Positions 1 to 7,500 of a stretch of DNA of 41,504 nucleotides are shown piece after piece (position 1 is the first letter of the stretch; the number at the start of each line of letters is the position of its first letter). Where the stretch lies: positions 1-41,504 of IMG/VR virus record IMGVR_UViG_3300030116_001958. One strand, given 5' to 3'. This DNA comes from a virus. A program made the position numbers and the translations under genes. Below the pieces are notes generated by a model, which was given only the letters and a program-made list of their open reading frames with translations, was not told the origin of the DNA and made no database searches.

Positions 1-113
1 AAAGCAAATTCTAATTTTTTATTAGCACCACTTGGAGTAAAAGTATTATTACTTGTTGGTATAAATAGTAATGATTCCTGATTACCATCATATATATAGG
101 ATACAGCTATTTG
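1..113. repeat. Left copy of 113-bp terminal direct repeat
   Basis: The first 113 bases are identical to 41392-41504. The repeat lies inside the tail nozzle-like gene, and the reading frame continues through the join when one copy is removed (41391 is a multiple of three). This fits a circular or circularly permuted genome whose assembly overlaps itself. A true packaged terminal repeat is possible but would not normally sit in the middle of a coding region. Confidence 0.9.
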
Positions 114-1220
114 ATATGCAACATTAGTAAAAGAAGATGTGCTTAATGATGTATCACCTATAAATCTTAAATGAAATCCTGTACCATTACCTGTAGGGTA
201 TGCTTCTGATCCACTTGTAGCTAAGAAAGTAGGTGCAGCTAAATCATTCTTTTTTGCATCCCATCCATCAAATACACCATTTGCACTTGTAGTCAATACA
301 GTTTGACCTGGGCCACCAGCTTGAAAATGATCTCTTTTAATATAACCTAACCATACATTTTGAAAACTTTGATTATCAGCTGGACTTGCTCCATTTTGAG
401 ATAAAAAGAATCCAGCATCACTTATCCTTACTGCGTTATTTGCATAATAAAATACTGGTCTAAGATTAGAAACTATACCTACCTCACCTGCTTCGCTTGA
501 TTCTGCAGTTATTAATCCTACATGATCTAACACTATTTTATCTTTTTGTACATTTAAAACTCTAAGATTAGATTTATTATTAGTGCCTTGATCAGTTGCA
601 CCAAATACATGTATATAATCTCCTGGTCTTATATTAGCAGCAAGAAAATCATCTCCATGATGAGCACCTGAACTGCGTTTAATTACATCATTTAAATTTG
701 TTGTAGAGCTAAATTCAAGTTCATCTGTTTTAGAATAACATAAATCTCTATCTCCAGTCATGTTTGCATTTCTAAAACTATTATGACTACCATCAGATAT
801 AAGATTCCAAGTATCTGTACTTTGATTGTATAAACTTATACCCATCGTAATTGCATCTACAAATACAAGCCAATGATCACCTTGGTCTGTAGCACCAGAA
901 GCATTTTTACTTGCTGGTGAATCTAAACCCATTGTATAGTCACTTTCAAAAGTAAATAATCCATGCCCTGCAGTAAGGTGTCCTTTTAACGCAGAAGCAC
1001 CCGTATTTGGCCCAAAAGTAGTGCTAGAATCGAAAGTTATTAAGTCACCCTTAGTTGCATCCGTTGTAGTAATTAAACCGCCTAGAGTGTTAATTTCGTT
1101 TCTACGTTTAAAAGAAACATTGTTGGCTTCTGCTAATGCATTTAATGGTATATCTCTAGGGTCTGTATCATCAATCAGACCTACAGAAAAATCATTTAGA
1201 TTTAGTATTTCTTTTGGCAC
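1..1220 (-). CDS. Tail nozzle-like protein, N-terminal part (continues at 41391)
   Basis: This is the N-terminal half of a protein of about 890 residues whose C-terminal half is at 39939-41391. The frame is open from a GTG at 1220 down to base 1 and continues across the circular join. A stop lies at 1227-1229, so GTG (MPKEILNLND) is the only reasonable start. The middle of the full protein has beta-rich repeats with an ISGARIYAR segment, and the C-terminal part has an FRDRIMYTP...FPRDNFIDV stretch. These resemble phage nozzle or stabilisation proteins (T7 gp12 / P22 gp10 type beta-propellers), which form the distal short-tail tube. It overlaps the 34-codon basic gene just upstream. The family call is by pattern only. 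Confidence 0.75.
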   Translation of the reverse strand, partial: MPKEILNLNDFSVGLIDDTDPRDIPLNALAEANNVSFKRRNEINTLGGLITTTDATKGDLITFDSSTTFGPNTGASALKGHLTAGHGLFTFESDYTMGLDSPASKNASGATDQGDHWLVFVDAITMGISLYNQSTDTWNLISDGSHNSFRNANMTGDRDLCYSKTDELEFSSTTNLNDVIKRSSGAHHGDDFLAANIRPGDYIHVFGATDQGTNNKSNLRVLNVQKDKIVLDHVGLITAESSEAGEVGIVSNLRPVFYYANNAVRISDAGFFLSQNGASPADNQSFQNVWLGYIKRDHFQAGGPGQTVLTTSANGVFDGWDAKKNDLAAPTFLATSGSEAYPTGNGTGFHLRFIGDTSLSTSSFTNVAYQIAVSYIYDGNQESLLFIPTSNNTFTPSGANKKLEFA

Positions 1221-1296
1221 GTTTCTTTACTTTTCTTTTCTTTTTCTTACCGTAATATTTTCTACGATCAGATATAACATCACTTAATTTTTTCAT
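1192..1296 (-). CDS. Small highly basic protein (34 aa)
   Basis: A 34-codon ORF starts at an ATG that overlaps the metallophosphoesterase stop as ATGA (1293-1296). It ends inside the start of the nozzle gene, in a different frame. Eighteen of its 34 residues are Lys or Arg, with a run of KKKKRKVKKR in the middle. It belongs to the same style of tiny basic proteins seen at 2767-3889 and 27263-27457. Function is unknown. Nucleic-acid binding is the natural guess from charge. The stop-start coupling is the main reason to believe it is translated. Confidence 0.6.
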   Translation of the reverse strand: MKKLSDVISDRRKYYGKKKKRKVKKRAKRNTKSK

Positions 1297-2051
1297 CCTA
1301 TAATCTTTCCATTATAAGATGTTTTACCATTTATAATCGTTAAGACATTTAAATTAAAATCACCATTAGTAAATATATCTAGTATACCTACGTTGTGTGT
1401 CCAATTAGTCTGTCTGTTCTTTAAAAATTCTTTCTCCATTTTACACAGGCAACCCATGGAGTAGGCCATCTTTGCTCCTGTTAAATGTGTAACTACAGAC
1501 TTCATAGAATCATGAGTGTGTCCATAGATTACATTGACTCCTAAGTTAAGTACATGACTCCTCGTATGATTAATACCTGAATAATGTCCACCATGATATG
1601 CATATAACTTAGAACCCAGTATCTTAATATATTTACCATAGGGATAACTATCGTAGCCTCTTTCTTTAATCTTAAAAGCATTTACAGCTTTGTATCCTTT
1701 TAAATATGGATTTTCTTCAACGAAGTTATCAAACCAAAGTTCATGGTTTCCCATAGTTAATATTTTTTTCTTTACTTTTGCTTTTTTACAAGCTTCATCT
1801 ATTCTATCTAAACCTTCATTAGCTAATACAATTTCTTCTTTTATAGCAGGTAATTGATACTCTAATGGAGGTCTTTTCTTTTTTGCCCATTGCCAATGAC
1901 TTACACTCTCGCCCTCTACAAAGTCACCAAGCAATAGAAATGCAGAAGGCTTTACATATTCTAATACCTTTAATGCACAAGAGAGTGCTTTTTCGTCATG
2001 ATGAGGGAAGTGAATATCAGGAAAGACAACAACAGTATCTTTAATTTTCAA
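1293..2051 (-). CDS. Calcineurin-like metallophosphoesterase
   Basis: This 252-residue protein has the full metallophosphoesterase signature: PDIH near residues 11-14, LGDFVEG near 41-47, MGNHE at 100-104, YHGG near 152-155 and YGHTH at 176-180. These residues bind the dinuclear metal centre that hydrolyses phosphoesters. The phage substrate is not evident; 2',3'-cyclic phosphate, nucleotide or DNA-repair roles are all known in the superfamily. The start is TTG (MKIKDTV), placed two bases after the endolysin stop. No ATG lies near the N terminus and motif I begins at residue 11, so this start fits. The stop overlaps the next gene as ATGA. Confidence 0.88.
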   Translation of the reverse strand: MKIKDTVVVFPDIHFPHHDEKALSCALKVLEYVKPSAFLLLGDFVEGESVSHWQWAKKKRPPLEYQLPAIKEEIVLANEGLDRIDEACKKAKVKKKILTMGNHELWFDNFVEENPYLKGYKAVNAFKIKERGYDSYPYGKYIKILGSKLYAYHGGHYSGINHTRSHVLNLGVNVIYGHTHDSMKSVVTHLTGAKMAYSMGCLCKMEKEFLKNRQTNWTHNVGILDIFTNGDFNLNVLTIINGKTSYNGKIIG

Positions 2052-2052
2052 A

Positions 2053-2445
2053 CTATTCTCTTATCTCAAAATGTACAAGGTCATCAAATCTATTATCTTT
2101 TGTTTTCGTATCTTGATCCCAATCACCGCCCCAACGAATATTTAACCCCATCTGTGAAGCAATACCCAATACAAAACCACTAAAGTAGTGAAACCTATCG
2201 CGATCAGTCCAATCAATAGGATAAGGAGCAACATCAACCGCAATGCTAGGGCTTTTATTGTGTTTACCATTAGGCCACTTAACTTTTGAGTTTCCCTTGT
2301 TGTATGCTTCATCCTGCTTCTTTTGACCTCTATGTCCTTCTATAATAGTGCAATCAAAATGCTTTACTACTTCATTAAATAGATCTACTAATCTTTGATC
2401 GCAAGTATGCAATCTTGATTTACTTCTTGTGCTAAACCTTGGCAT
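2053..2445 (-). CDS. Peptidoglycan L,D-type endopeptidase, M15 family endolysin
   Basis: This 130-residue protein resembles phage VanY/M15-type endolysins, which cleave peptide bonds in peptidoglycan. Expected zinc ligands are visible as His62 and Asp71 in the KHNKSPSIAVDVAPYPIDW segment and His125 in LVHFEI near the C terminus. TIIEGHRG near residues 33-40 matches the usual N-terminal motif. No signal peptide or cell-wall binding domain is seen, so release should depend on a holin, and a holin candidate lies two genes upstream. The start overlaps the preceding stop as TAATG at 2445. Confidence 0.85.
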   Translation of the reverse strand: MPRFSTRSKSRLHTCDQRLVDLFNEVVKHFDCTIIEGHRGQKKQDEAYNKGNSKVKWPNGKHNKSPSIAVDVAPYPIDWTDRDRFHYFSGFVLGIASQMGLNIRWGGDWDQDTKTKDNRFDDLVHFEIRE

Positions 2446-2621
2446 TACTTGCTTAAAACTTTTCCCATTACATCTTGAAATACATTGTAGATAGCTGATA
2501 TAACTTTCTCTTCTGTATCTTCATTAATAATAGGTATGTTTACACTTTTATTTAATTCTTCTATAATCTTTGCTTTATTATCTTCATTAAATAGATATTC
2601 CATAATCATTTTATTGATCAT
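2445..2621 (-). CDS. Small protein of unknown function (58 aa)
   Basis: This 58-residue acidic/hydrophobic ORF begins MINKMIMEYLFNEDN. It is joined by TAATG overlaps to the holin candidate upstream (2621) and the endolysin downstream (2445). It tiles a gap that would otherwise be empty, which strongly supports translation. No transmembrane segment is obvious, and the predicted character is alpha-helical. Its place inside the lysis cassette suggests a late accessory role, but I do not recognise a family. Confidence 0.7.
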   Translation of the reverse strand: MINKMIMEYLFNEDNKAKIIEELNKSVNIPIINEDTEEKVISAIYNVFQDVMGKVLSK

Positions 2622-2770
2622 TATTTACTCCTTAATTCATTTTTTATTTTAATTACTAAATATACAAAAGTTGCTATAGATACTGCCATCTGTAATATCA
2701 TTGGTACATTTACCCACCAGACTCCTACTCCAACCATTCCATTTAAAACTGCTTTAGTAGAATCTATCAT
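2621..2770 (-). CDS. Putative holin (49 aa)
   Basis: This 49-residue protein begins MIDSTKAVLNGMVGVG. It has a hydrophobic region over about residues 8-18, a second hydrophobic span at about 21-42 (VNVPMILQMAVSIATFVYLVI) and a charged KIKNELRSK tail. That layout is typical of small class II type holins, which permeabilise the inner membrane at lysis. It lies one gene away from the M15 endolysin. The ATG overlaps the preceding stop as ATGA (2767-2770), and its own stop forms TAATG with the next gene. Confidence 0.65.
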   Translation of the reverse strand: MIDSTKAVLNGMVGVGVWWVNVPMILQMAVSIATFVYLVIKIKNELRSK

Positions 2771-3090
2771 TTTCTTTTCTTCTTTTTCTTAGCAGCATTA
2801 CGTTTAGATATTGCTGCAGCTTTTCTTTTAGCATCTGCTTTACTACTAGCACCCCAAGCTCTTAAAGAAAGTAATAACCTAGTAGGTTTACCATTCTTGT
2901 ATTCTGGGCCTTTCATACCACCCATACGTGCTAAGAATGATGCTCTTCTAGGATTGTCTCCACTTTTAACAGGAGCTTTTAAAGTACCACCTTTATAAGA
3001 TGCTCTACCTTTAGCATTTAATCCACCTTTAGGATTCTTACCTGCTTTTCTTGTCCAGGCTGGTGACTTATACTTTCTTTTTCTTGGCAT
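2767..3090 (-). CDS. DUF6321-like small basic protein (107 aa)
   Basis: This Lys/Arg-rich 107-residue protein contains PAWTRKAGKNPKGGLNAKGR (residues 10-29), then NPRRASFLARMGGMKGP and a KPTRLLLSLRAWG segment, and ends in a poly-lysine tail. The pattern matches what I recall of DUF6321, found in aquatic phages and large viruses, with no established function. Nucleic-acid or capsid-interior binding is an inference from charge. It overlaps the upstream 50-residue basic gene by 23 bases and the holin by ATGA. Confidence 0.8.
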   Translation of the reverse strand: MPRKRKYKSPAWTRKAGKNPKGGLNAKGRASYKGGTLKAPVKSGDNPRRASFLARMGGMKGPEYKNGKPTRLLLSLRAWGASSKADAKRKAAAISKRNAAKKKKKRK

Positions 3091-3220
3091 TTCTTTTTTT
3101 CTTCATTTTTGACTTTATGATCTTAGCTTGTAAAGCTTTAGGTAAAGTTTTTTGCTTTGCTGTAAGCATCCCTTTACCATTCTTCTTTTTAGTCATTTTC
3201 TTTTTAGTATGTCCAGGCAT
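3068..3220 (-). CDS. Small Lys-rich protein (50 aa)
   Basis: A 50-codon ORF starts at 3220 with a TAATG overlap to the DUF5872-like gene and ends inside the DUF6321-like gene. It contains GMLTAKQKTLPKALQAKII flanked by lysine clusters at both ends. The segment LTAKQK-LP-ALQ-I is a pattern I associate with other short conserved phage proteins. Function is unknown. The continuous stop-start chain on both sides supports it as a real gene. Confidence 0.72.
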   Translation of the reverse strand: MPGHTKKKMTKKKNGKGMLTAKQKTLPKALQAKIIKSKMKKKRNAKKKKV

Positions 3221-3615
3221 TACGCGTTTCTTACCTTTCTAGCAACTTTTTTAGAGTATTTTGCTCGTTGCTTTCCTTTTCTAGTTGCTGCTCTTTTTGC
3301 TCTGTTTGTAGCAGCTTTTTCCGATTTACTAAGACTTTTCCTAACTGACTCAGGTAAATACCTACCTCTTTTTGCTCTTGGTTTTTTCTTGTCACCTTTA
3401 CTTACGTAATCCCATTTTTGTTTTGACCATTTAGTTAACTTATTGCTACTAGACTTTTTACCTCTATATCCACCACCTGCTTTTTTATATCTAGCTGTAG
3501 CAATCTGTGCTTTACGTGCTGACCATTGTCCTGGTCTACCACCTTTGCTGCCAGACTTTACACTAGCAACAATACGTTTCCATAATTTAGGTTTAGTTTT
3601 AGTAGCACTCGCCAT
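3220..3615 (-). CDS. DUF5872-like basic protein (131 aa)
   Basis: The 131-residue protein begins near LWKRIVASVKSGSKGG (residues 11-26), followed by RPGQWSARKAQIATARYKKAGGGY, then LTKWSKQKWDYV. It ends in a YLPESVRKSLS / AATNRAKRAATRKGKQ basic region. This order matches DUF5872, which occurs in phages and in nucleocytoplasmic large DNA viruses. Biochemical function is not established. TAATG overlaps couple it to both neighbours (3615 and 3220). Confidence 0.82.
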   Translation of the reverse strand: MASATKTKPKLWKRIVASVKSGSKGGRPGQWSARKAQIATARYKKAGGGYRGKKSSSNKLTKWSKQKWDYVSKGDKKKPRAKRGRYLPESVRKSLSKSEKAATNRAKRAATRKGKQRAKYSKKVARKVRNA

Positions 3616-3767
3616 TATTTTTTACTATGAACTTTCTGTACTTTAAACTCAGCCATAAGACTAGCACCTTTATGCTTTTTAAATTTGCCTGTATGTTTCA
3701 TAAGTTTATATGTAGTACCTTTTTTCATCCAATGAAAACCTTTAGGAGCTTTAATCTTTTTAATCAT
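3615..3767 (-). CDS. Small basic protein (50 aa)
   Basis: This 50-residue ORF begins MIKKIKAPKGFHWMKKG, continues YKLMKHTGKFKKHKGASL and ends FKVQKVHSKK. The HWM...YKLM.H...KHKGAS pattern recalls short conserved proteins from aquatic phages, with no assigned function. It is bounded on both sides by TAATG overlaps (3767 upstream, 3615 downstream), which is the best evidence that it is expressed. Confidence 0.72.
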   Translation of the reverse strand: MIKKIKAPKGFHWMKKGTTYKLMKHTGKFKKHKGASLMAEFKVQKVHSKK

Positions 3768-3889
3768 TAGTAGCTTTTCTTCATTCTTTTCATTTTAGGC
3801 ATAGTCTTTTTCATGCCTTTTTTCATTGATTTCATTTTAGTTTTCATAGGTTTCTTTTTACCTGCTTTTTTCTTAGTATGGTATGCCAT
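3767..3889 (-). CDS. Lys/Met-rich micro-protein (40 aa)
   Basis: A 40-residue ORF contains 17 lysines and 8 methionines, begins MAYHTKKKAGKKK and ends KMKRMKKSY. TAATG overlaps link it to the genes before (3889) and after (3767). The composition resembles simple DNA-condensing tails. No known fold can be assigned, and alternation of Met and Lys pairs gives an amphipathic helix potential. The function is unknown. Confidence 0.68.
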   Translation of the reverse strand: MAYHTKKKAGKKKPMKTKMKSMKKGMKKTMPKMKRMKKSY

Positions 3890-4149
3890 TATCTACCAGC
3901 CTTTCTTCTTTGTTTAGAACCTCTGCCATTACCTAGCTTAGCTTCTATATAGTTAAGTTGATCAGTTACTTCATCGTTCATTTCTTGAAATTTATCTACC
4001 ATTATATTTTTGGCATCAATAAGTTTTATTATTATATCTTGTAGATCATCAATCTTTTTATTTAACTCACTTGTCATCCACTTAAACGTCATAAATAATA
4101 TAGTTGCTGATAGTCCAGCAAAACCTATTTCAGTCCAATTTTCCATCAT
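3889..4149 (-). CDS. Membrane-anchored coiled-coil protein, possible holin or spanin-like
   Basis: This 86-residue protein has one N-terminal transmembrane segment at about residues 7-24 (EIGFAGLSATILFMTFKW). A charged helical/coiled-coil stretch (SELNKKIDDLQDIIIKLIDA onward) and a basic tail GSKQRRKAGR follow. That architecture occurs in BhlA/UviB-type holin-like proteins and in inner-membrane spanin-type proteins. Two Met codons stand together at the start; the first overlaps the previous stop as ATGA. It lies near the lysis genes but among the small basic genes, so the role is uncertain. Confidence 0.65.
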   Translation of the reverse strand: MMENWTEIGFAGLSATILFMTFKWMTSELNKKIDDLQDIIIKLIDAKNIMVDKFQEMNDEVTDQLNYIEAKLGNGRGSKQRRKAGR

Positions 4150-4367
4150 TTTTCTTCAGTTACCTCTTCTAAAGTTTTTTTCAATGCATTAACAAAGGCT
4201 TGCTTACCAAACTCTAACTGCTGCATATTAAAATTCATTGTTTCCATTTTTCTTGCAAGATCTGCAATATGATTTACCATGACTTTTTGTTCATCATTCA
4301 TATCATCAATTACATATTCTTTACCATCAAGATTTAACATAGCTTGTTTATTTTCTTTTTTAGCCAT
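4146..4367 (-). CDS. DUF6447-like small protein (73 aa)
   Basis: I place the start at 4367 (MAKKENKQAML) because an AAGGA ribosome site lies about seven bases upstream; a longer in-frame start at 4397 lies inside the previous gene. The segment LNLDGKEYVIDDMNDEQK followed by a helix with MQQLEFGKQAF resembles DUF6447 proteins of aquatic phages: a short beta hairpin over Gly-Lys-Glu-Tyr and then a long helix. Function is unknown. The stop overlaps the next gene as ATGA. Confidence 0.7.
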   Translation of the reverse strand: MAKKENKQAMLNLDGKEYVIDDMNDEQKVMVNHIADLARKMETMNFNMQQLEFGKQAFVNALKKTLEEVTEEK

Positions 4368-4368
4368 T

Positions 4369-4599
4369 TTATTTCCTTTCAATTGCACTAGAATCACCTA
4401 GTATTATTTTAATATTACCTATTAGTGAGTCTACTTCAAACATAGACTGCATTAATTCTTTTTCAATTTCTTCTTCAGATTTACCGATATAAAAATTATC
4501 ACAAGCCCAAGAGAATAAACCAATAAACAAAGCAGTAAAAAACATACCATTAAGAAAGCTATCAAATCTAAAAGTAAATTTTTTAATCTTTTCATTCAC
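4369..4599 (-). CDS. Small single-pass membrane protein (76 aa)
   Basis: This protein has 76 residues, with a basic N terminus (MNEKIKKFTFRF), a hydrophobic span at about 16-33 (LNGMFFTALFIGLFSWAC) and a mostly acidic exterior tail. It overlaps the fibre gene end by eight bases. No family is recognised. The N-in topology with a short hydrophobic helix would suit a lysis accessory or an envelope protein made late in infection. Confidence 0.65.
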   Translation of the reverse strand: MNEKIKKFTFRFDSFLNGMFFTALFIGLFSWACDNFYIGKSEEEIEKELMQSMFEVDSLIGNIKIILGDSSAIERK

Positions 4600-7500
4600 A
4601 GTTGCATCTCTTTTCTAATTCTGTAACTTTTGCAGATAGCTCTTGAATTGCTTTCATTAATACAGAAACAACACCTAAAGTATTAATTGATTTTGTACCC
4701 TCTTCTCCATGAACTAACTCTGGAAAATATTTTTCAACATCTTGAGCAATAAAACCTATTTGCTTGTCATCGCTTTTTGTTTCTTCTTTCCATTTAAAAG
4801 TTGAGGGTTTTATTTTGTTAACACTTTCAAGTGTTTTTCCTAAATCTTTAATATTCTTTTTTAAAGCTTTATCAGAAGTATCATTAAAATCGCCATCAAT
4901 CACACCATTCGTATTTATAAGAAATGGAACTGAACTGCCTTGTCTAATTCTCATAGCTTGACTTGCTTGTAAATCAATACTTCCAAGATTTGTTGTATAG
5001 CCAAAAATAAATCCATTAGAATTGCTATCATTACTCAACCTCATAATATCTGAAGAACCATGAGCATCTACGTCTAACTTTACTGCTGGGTTACTATCTC
5101 CCACCCCAAAATTTGCACCATTATTTATATAGCTTTTTGAATTACCACTAATTAAAACTTTCAAAGAATTGCTTGAGTTTAATCTAAGCTCACCACAAGT
5201 ACCACCACTAAAGCTCTCCTCAAAGAGTGTTCCAGCTATATTAGTATCCCCATTGTTTTCTAATACAATACCTCCTACAATTTGCCCAGCACCAGCAGAT
5301 TTAACAGTCAATTTATATGATGGTGTGTCAGTTCCAATACCTATTTTTCCATCGTCTTTAATTACCATATCATCATTTTGAGATGAACCACCACCAAGTC
5401 TTAAATCGCCATTACCATTTGAAGATATACTGCCTTCTACAGAACCAGAAGCACTTAAAAATCTCAATCGCCCTCTTGCACCACTTGTTAATTGAATAGC
5501 TATGCCATTATCAGTTCCAATTACATGAAGAGGATTTGTGGGTGAGGTAGTTCCAATGCCAACCTTGCCACTATTACAAACTAAAGTATCAGTCATAGTT
5601 CCAGCTACTTGCGTTTGTAAGTGCAATCTGCCATCTTCACTTGTATGTGATATATCTTCTATTTGAGCATTTATCTGAGCATAAACATTTGTAGTTGTAT
5701 TTGCTGAATCAGAACCTTGAAATTGTATTTCTCCAAGAACATCATTATTATCTTCAGATGCTGAATTATCCCTTTGAAGTGTTAAGATTGGCCCAGCGTT
5801 TGCATCTCCATTCGTTTCAGTTATAGTTAAATCACCCCTCATAGTATTATTTGAAACTGTACCACCAAGCTCAAGTGCAGTTGAGTTGCCAGAAACAAAA
5901 TTTATTTTATCATCTGTAAATCTTATAAATGTGTCTGTATCTCCAGAGTGTGTAAGTCTTTCTGGTATTAATACATCATTAGGATAAAATTCTGCTTCAC
6001 TACCTCTAAGGATTAATTTAGAACCTAAACTTCCATCTGTTGCTACTTGTAATTTAAGCTGACCATCTCTTGTGCTTGAACCACTATAATCGCCCTCTCT
6101 TGCACCTATTACTGCTGCTGTAGCATGACCAGAGCTTGTTGTGGTAAAATTAATACTGCTTGTTTCATCTATACTTCCACTTCCAGCAGAGTTTTTTACA
6201 GTAAGAGAAACATCCCCTCCATCATTTGATTTTACTATGCTCATGTTTTCAGCAAAGGTAAAATTACCACTTGTATTAGAAGTAACTTTATCTGAACCAC
6301 TAAATGCTATTGCTAATTGTCTTACATCTAACTTTGCATTTACATAAGCAGAGCCAGTATGCCATTTAGTAGTTTGGTCTGAGCCATCTCCATTAATAAA
6401 AAAAGTACCAGCATTGTCTATTTCTAATCTTTCAACATTATTTGTAGAAAAATTTATTGAGGCATTATTTTTATTATTAATACTTAATATGCCATCGCCA
6501 GTACTTAGATAACCAATTAAACCAAGTTGGTTTGTATCTGCTCTATCGTAAAATTCGATATGTGGTGTTGCAGTAGCTAAAGAATTTGAATTAGCATCTG
6601 ATATTCTTATTACTGGGTCATCATTATGAACATGGAGAGCCTTTTGAGGCGATACGCCCACCCCAACTTTTCCAGAGCTGTCTATTCTCATTCTTTCAGT
6701 CATTGAGCCACCATTAGCCTGTGTTAAAAAGTCTATGTAAGCATCATCAGAATTAGCTTCTCTTTTAATATTTATTGCACCAACAGAATCACTTCCTTGC
6801 GATGCAAGTAGTGACATAATTTCTTCATCATTACTTGCAGATGTATTTTTAAATAATATACCTGGCACATCATCAGTTCCACCAGCACCCTCAATATTTA
6901 ATAAAGTGCTATAACCCTCATCAGTTGTTCCACCAATAAATGTTTGACCACTTGCTGTAAGTGTAGTAAATGCACCAGTTCCAGCAGAGTTTGCACCAAT
7001 GTTCGTTCCGTCTATCGCACCAGAATCTATATTTACATTTGTTATTGCTTGGTTGTTTGCGTCTAAAGCACCAGCTAATTGTGAAATAGTTACTGATCCA
7101 ATAGTACCACCATTGATAGCATCGCCAGAAATTTGGTCGTTTGCAAGTGTTAATGTACCACCTGAAACATTTAAAGTTTTTCCTGTACCTACTGTAATAT
7201 CAGATGTTGCTATTGTAGTTCCATCAATATTACCACCATCTATATCTACTGTAGCAGCTTCTAAGTTTGCAACTAATGTAGCAACTGTATATCCTGTAGC
7301 GCTTGTATTGATAGTATTAGTTGTAGATAGATCTTCTTGTGAATCTATAAATAATTTAAACTTGCCACTATCGTTAGCATCTCTAAATAAACCTGCGTAT
7401 TTATCTGTACCACCTGCATCATATAATCCTACAAAACCTATATCAACTACGTCAGAAGAATTATTATCTCTACCAAGCTGTATTAAACTATCATCAACTT

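Noticed and set aside
1021-1287. Open frame of 88 codons on the + strand
   Set aside because: Antisense to the nozzle start and the 34-residue gene, with no ribosome site and no neighbours on that strand.
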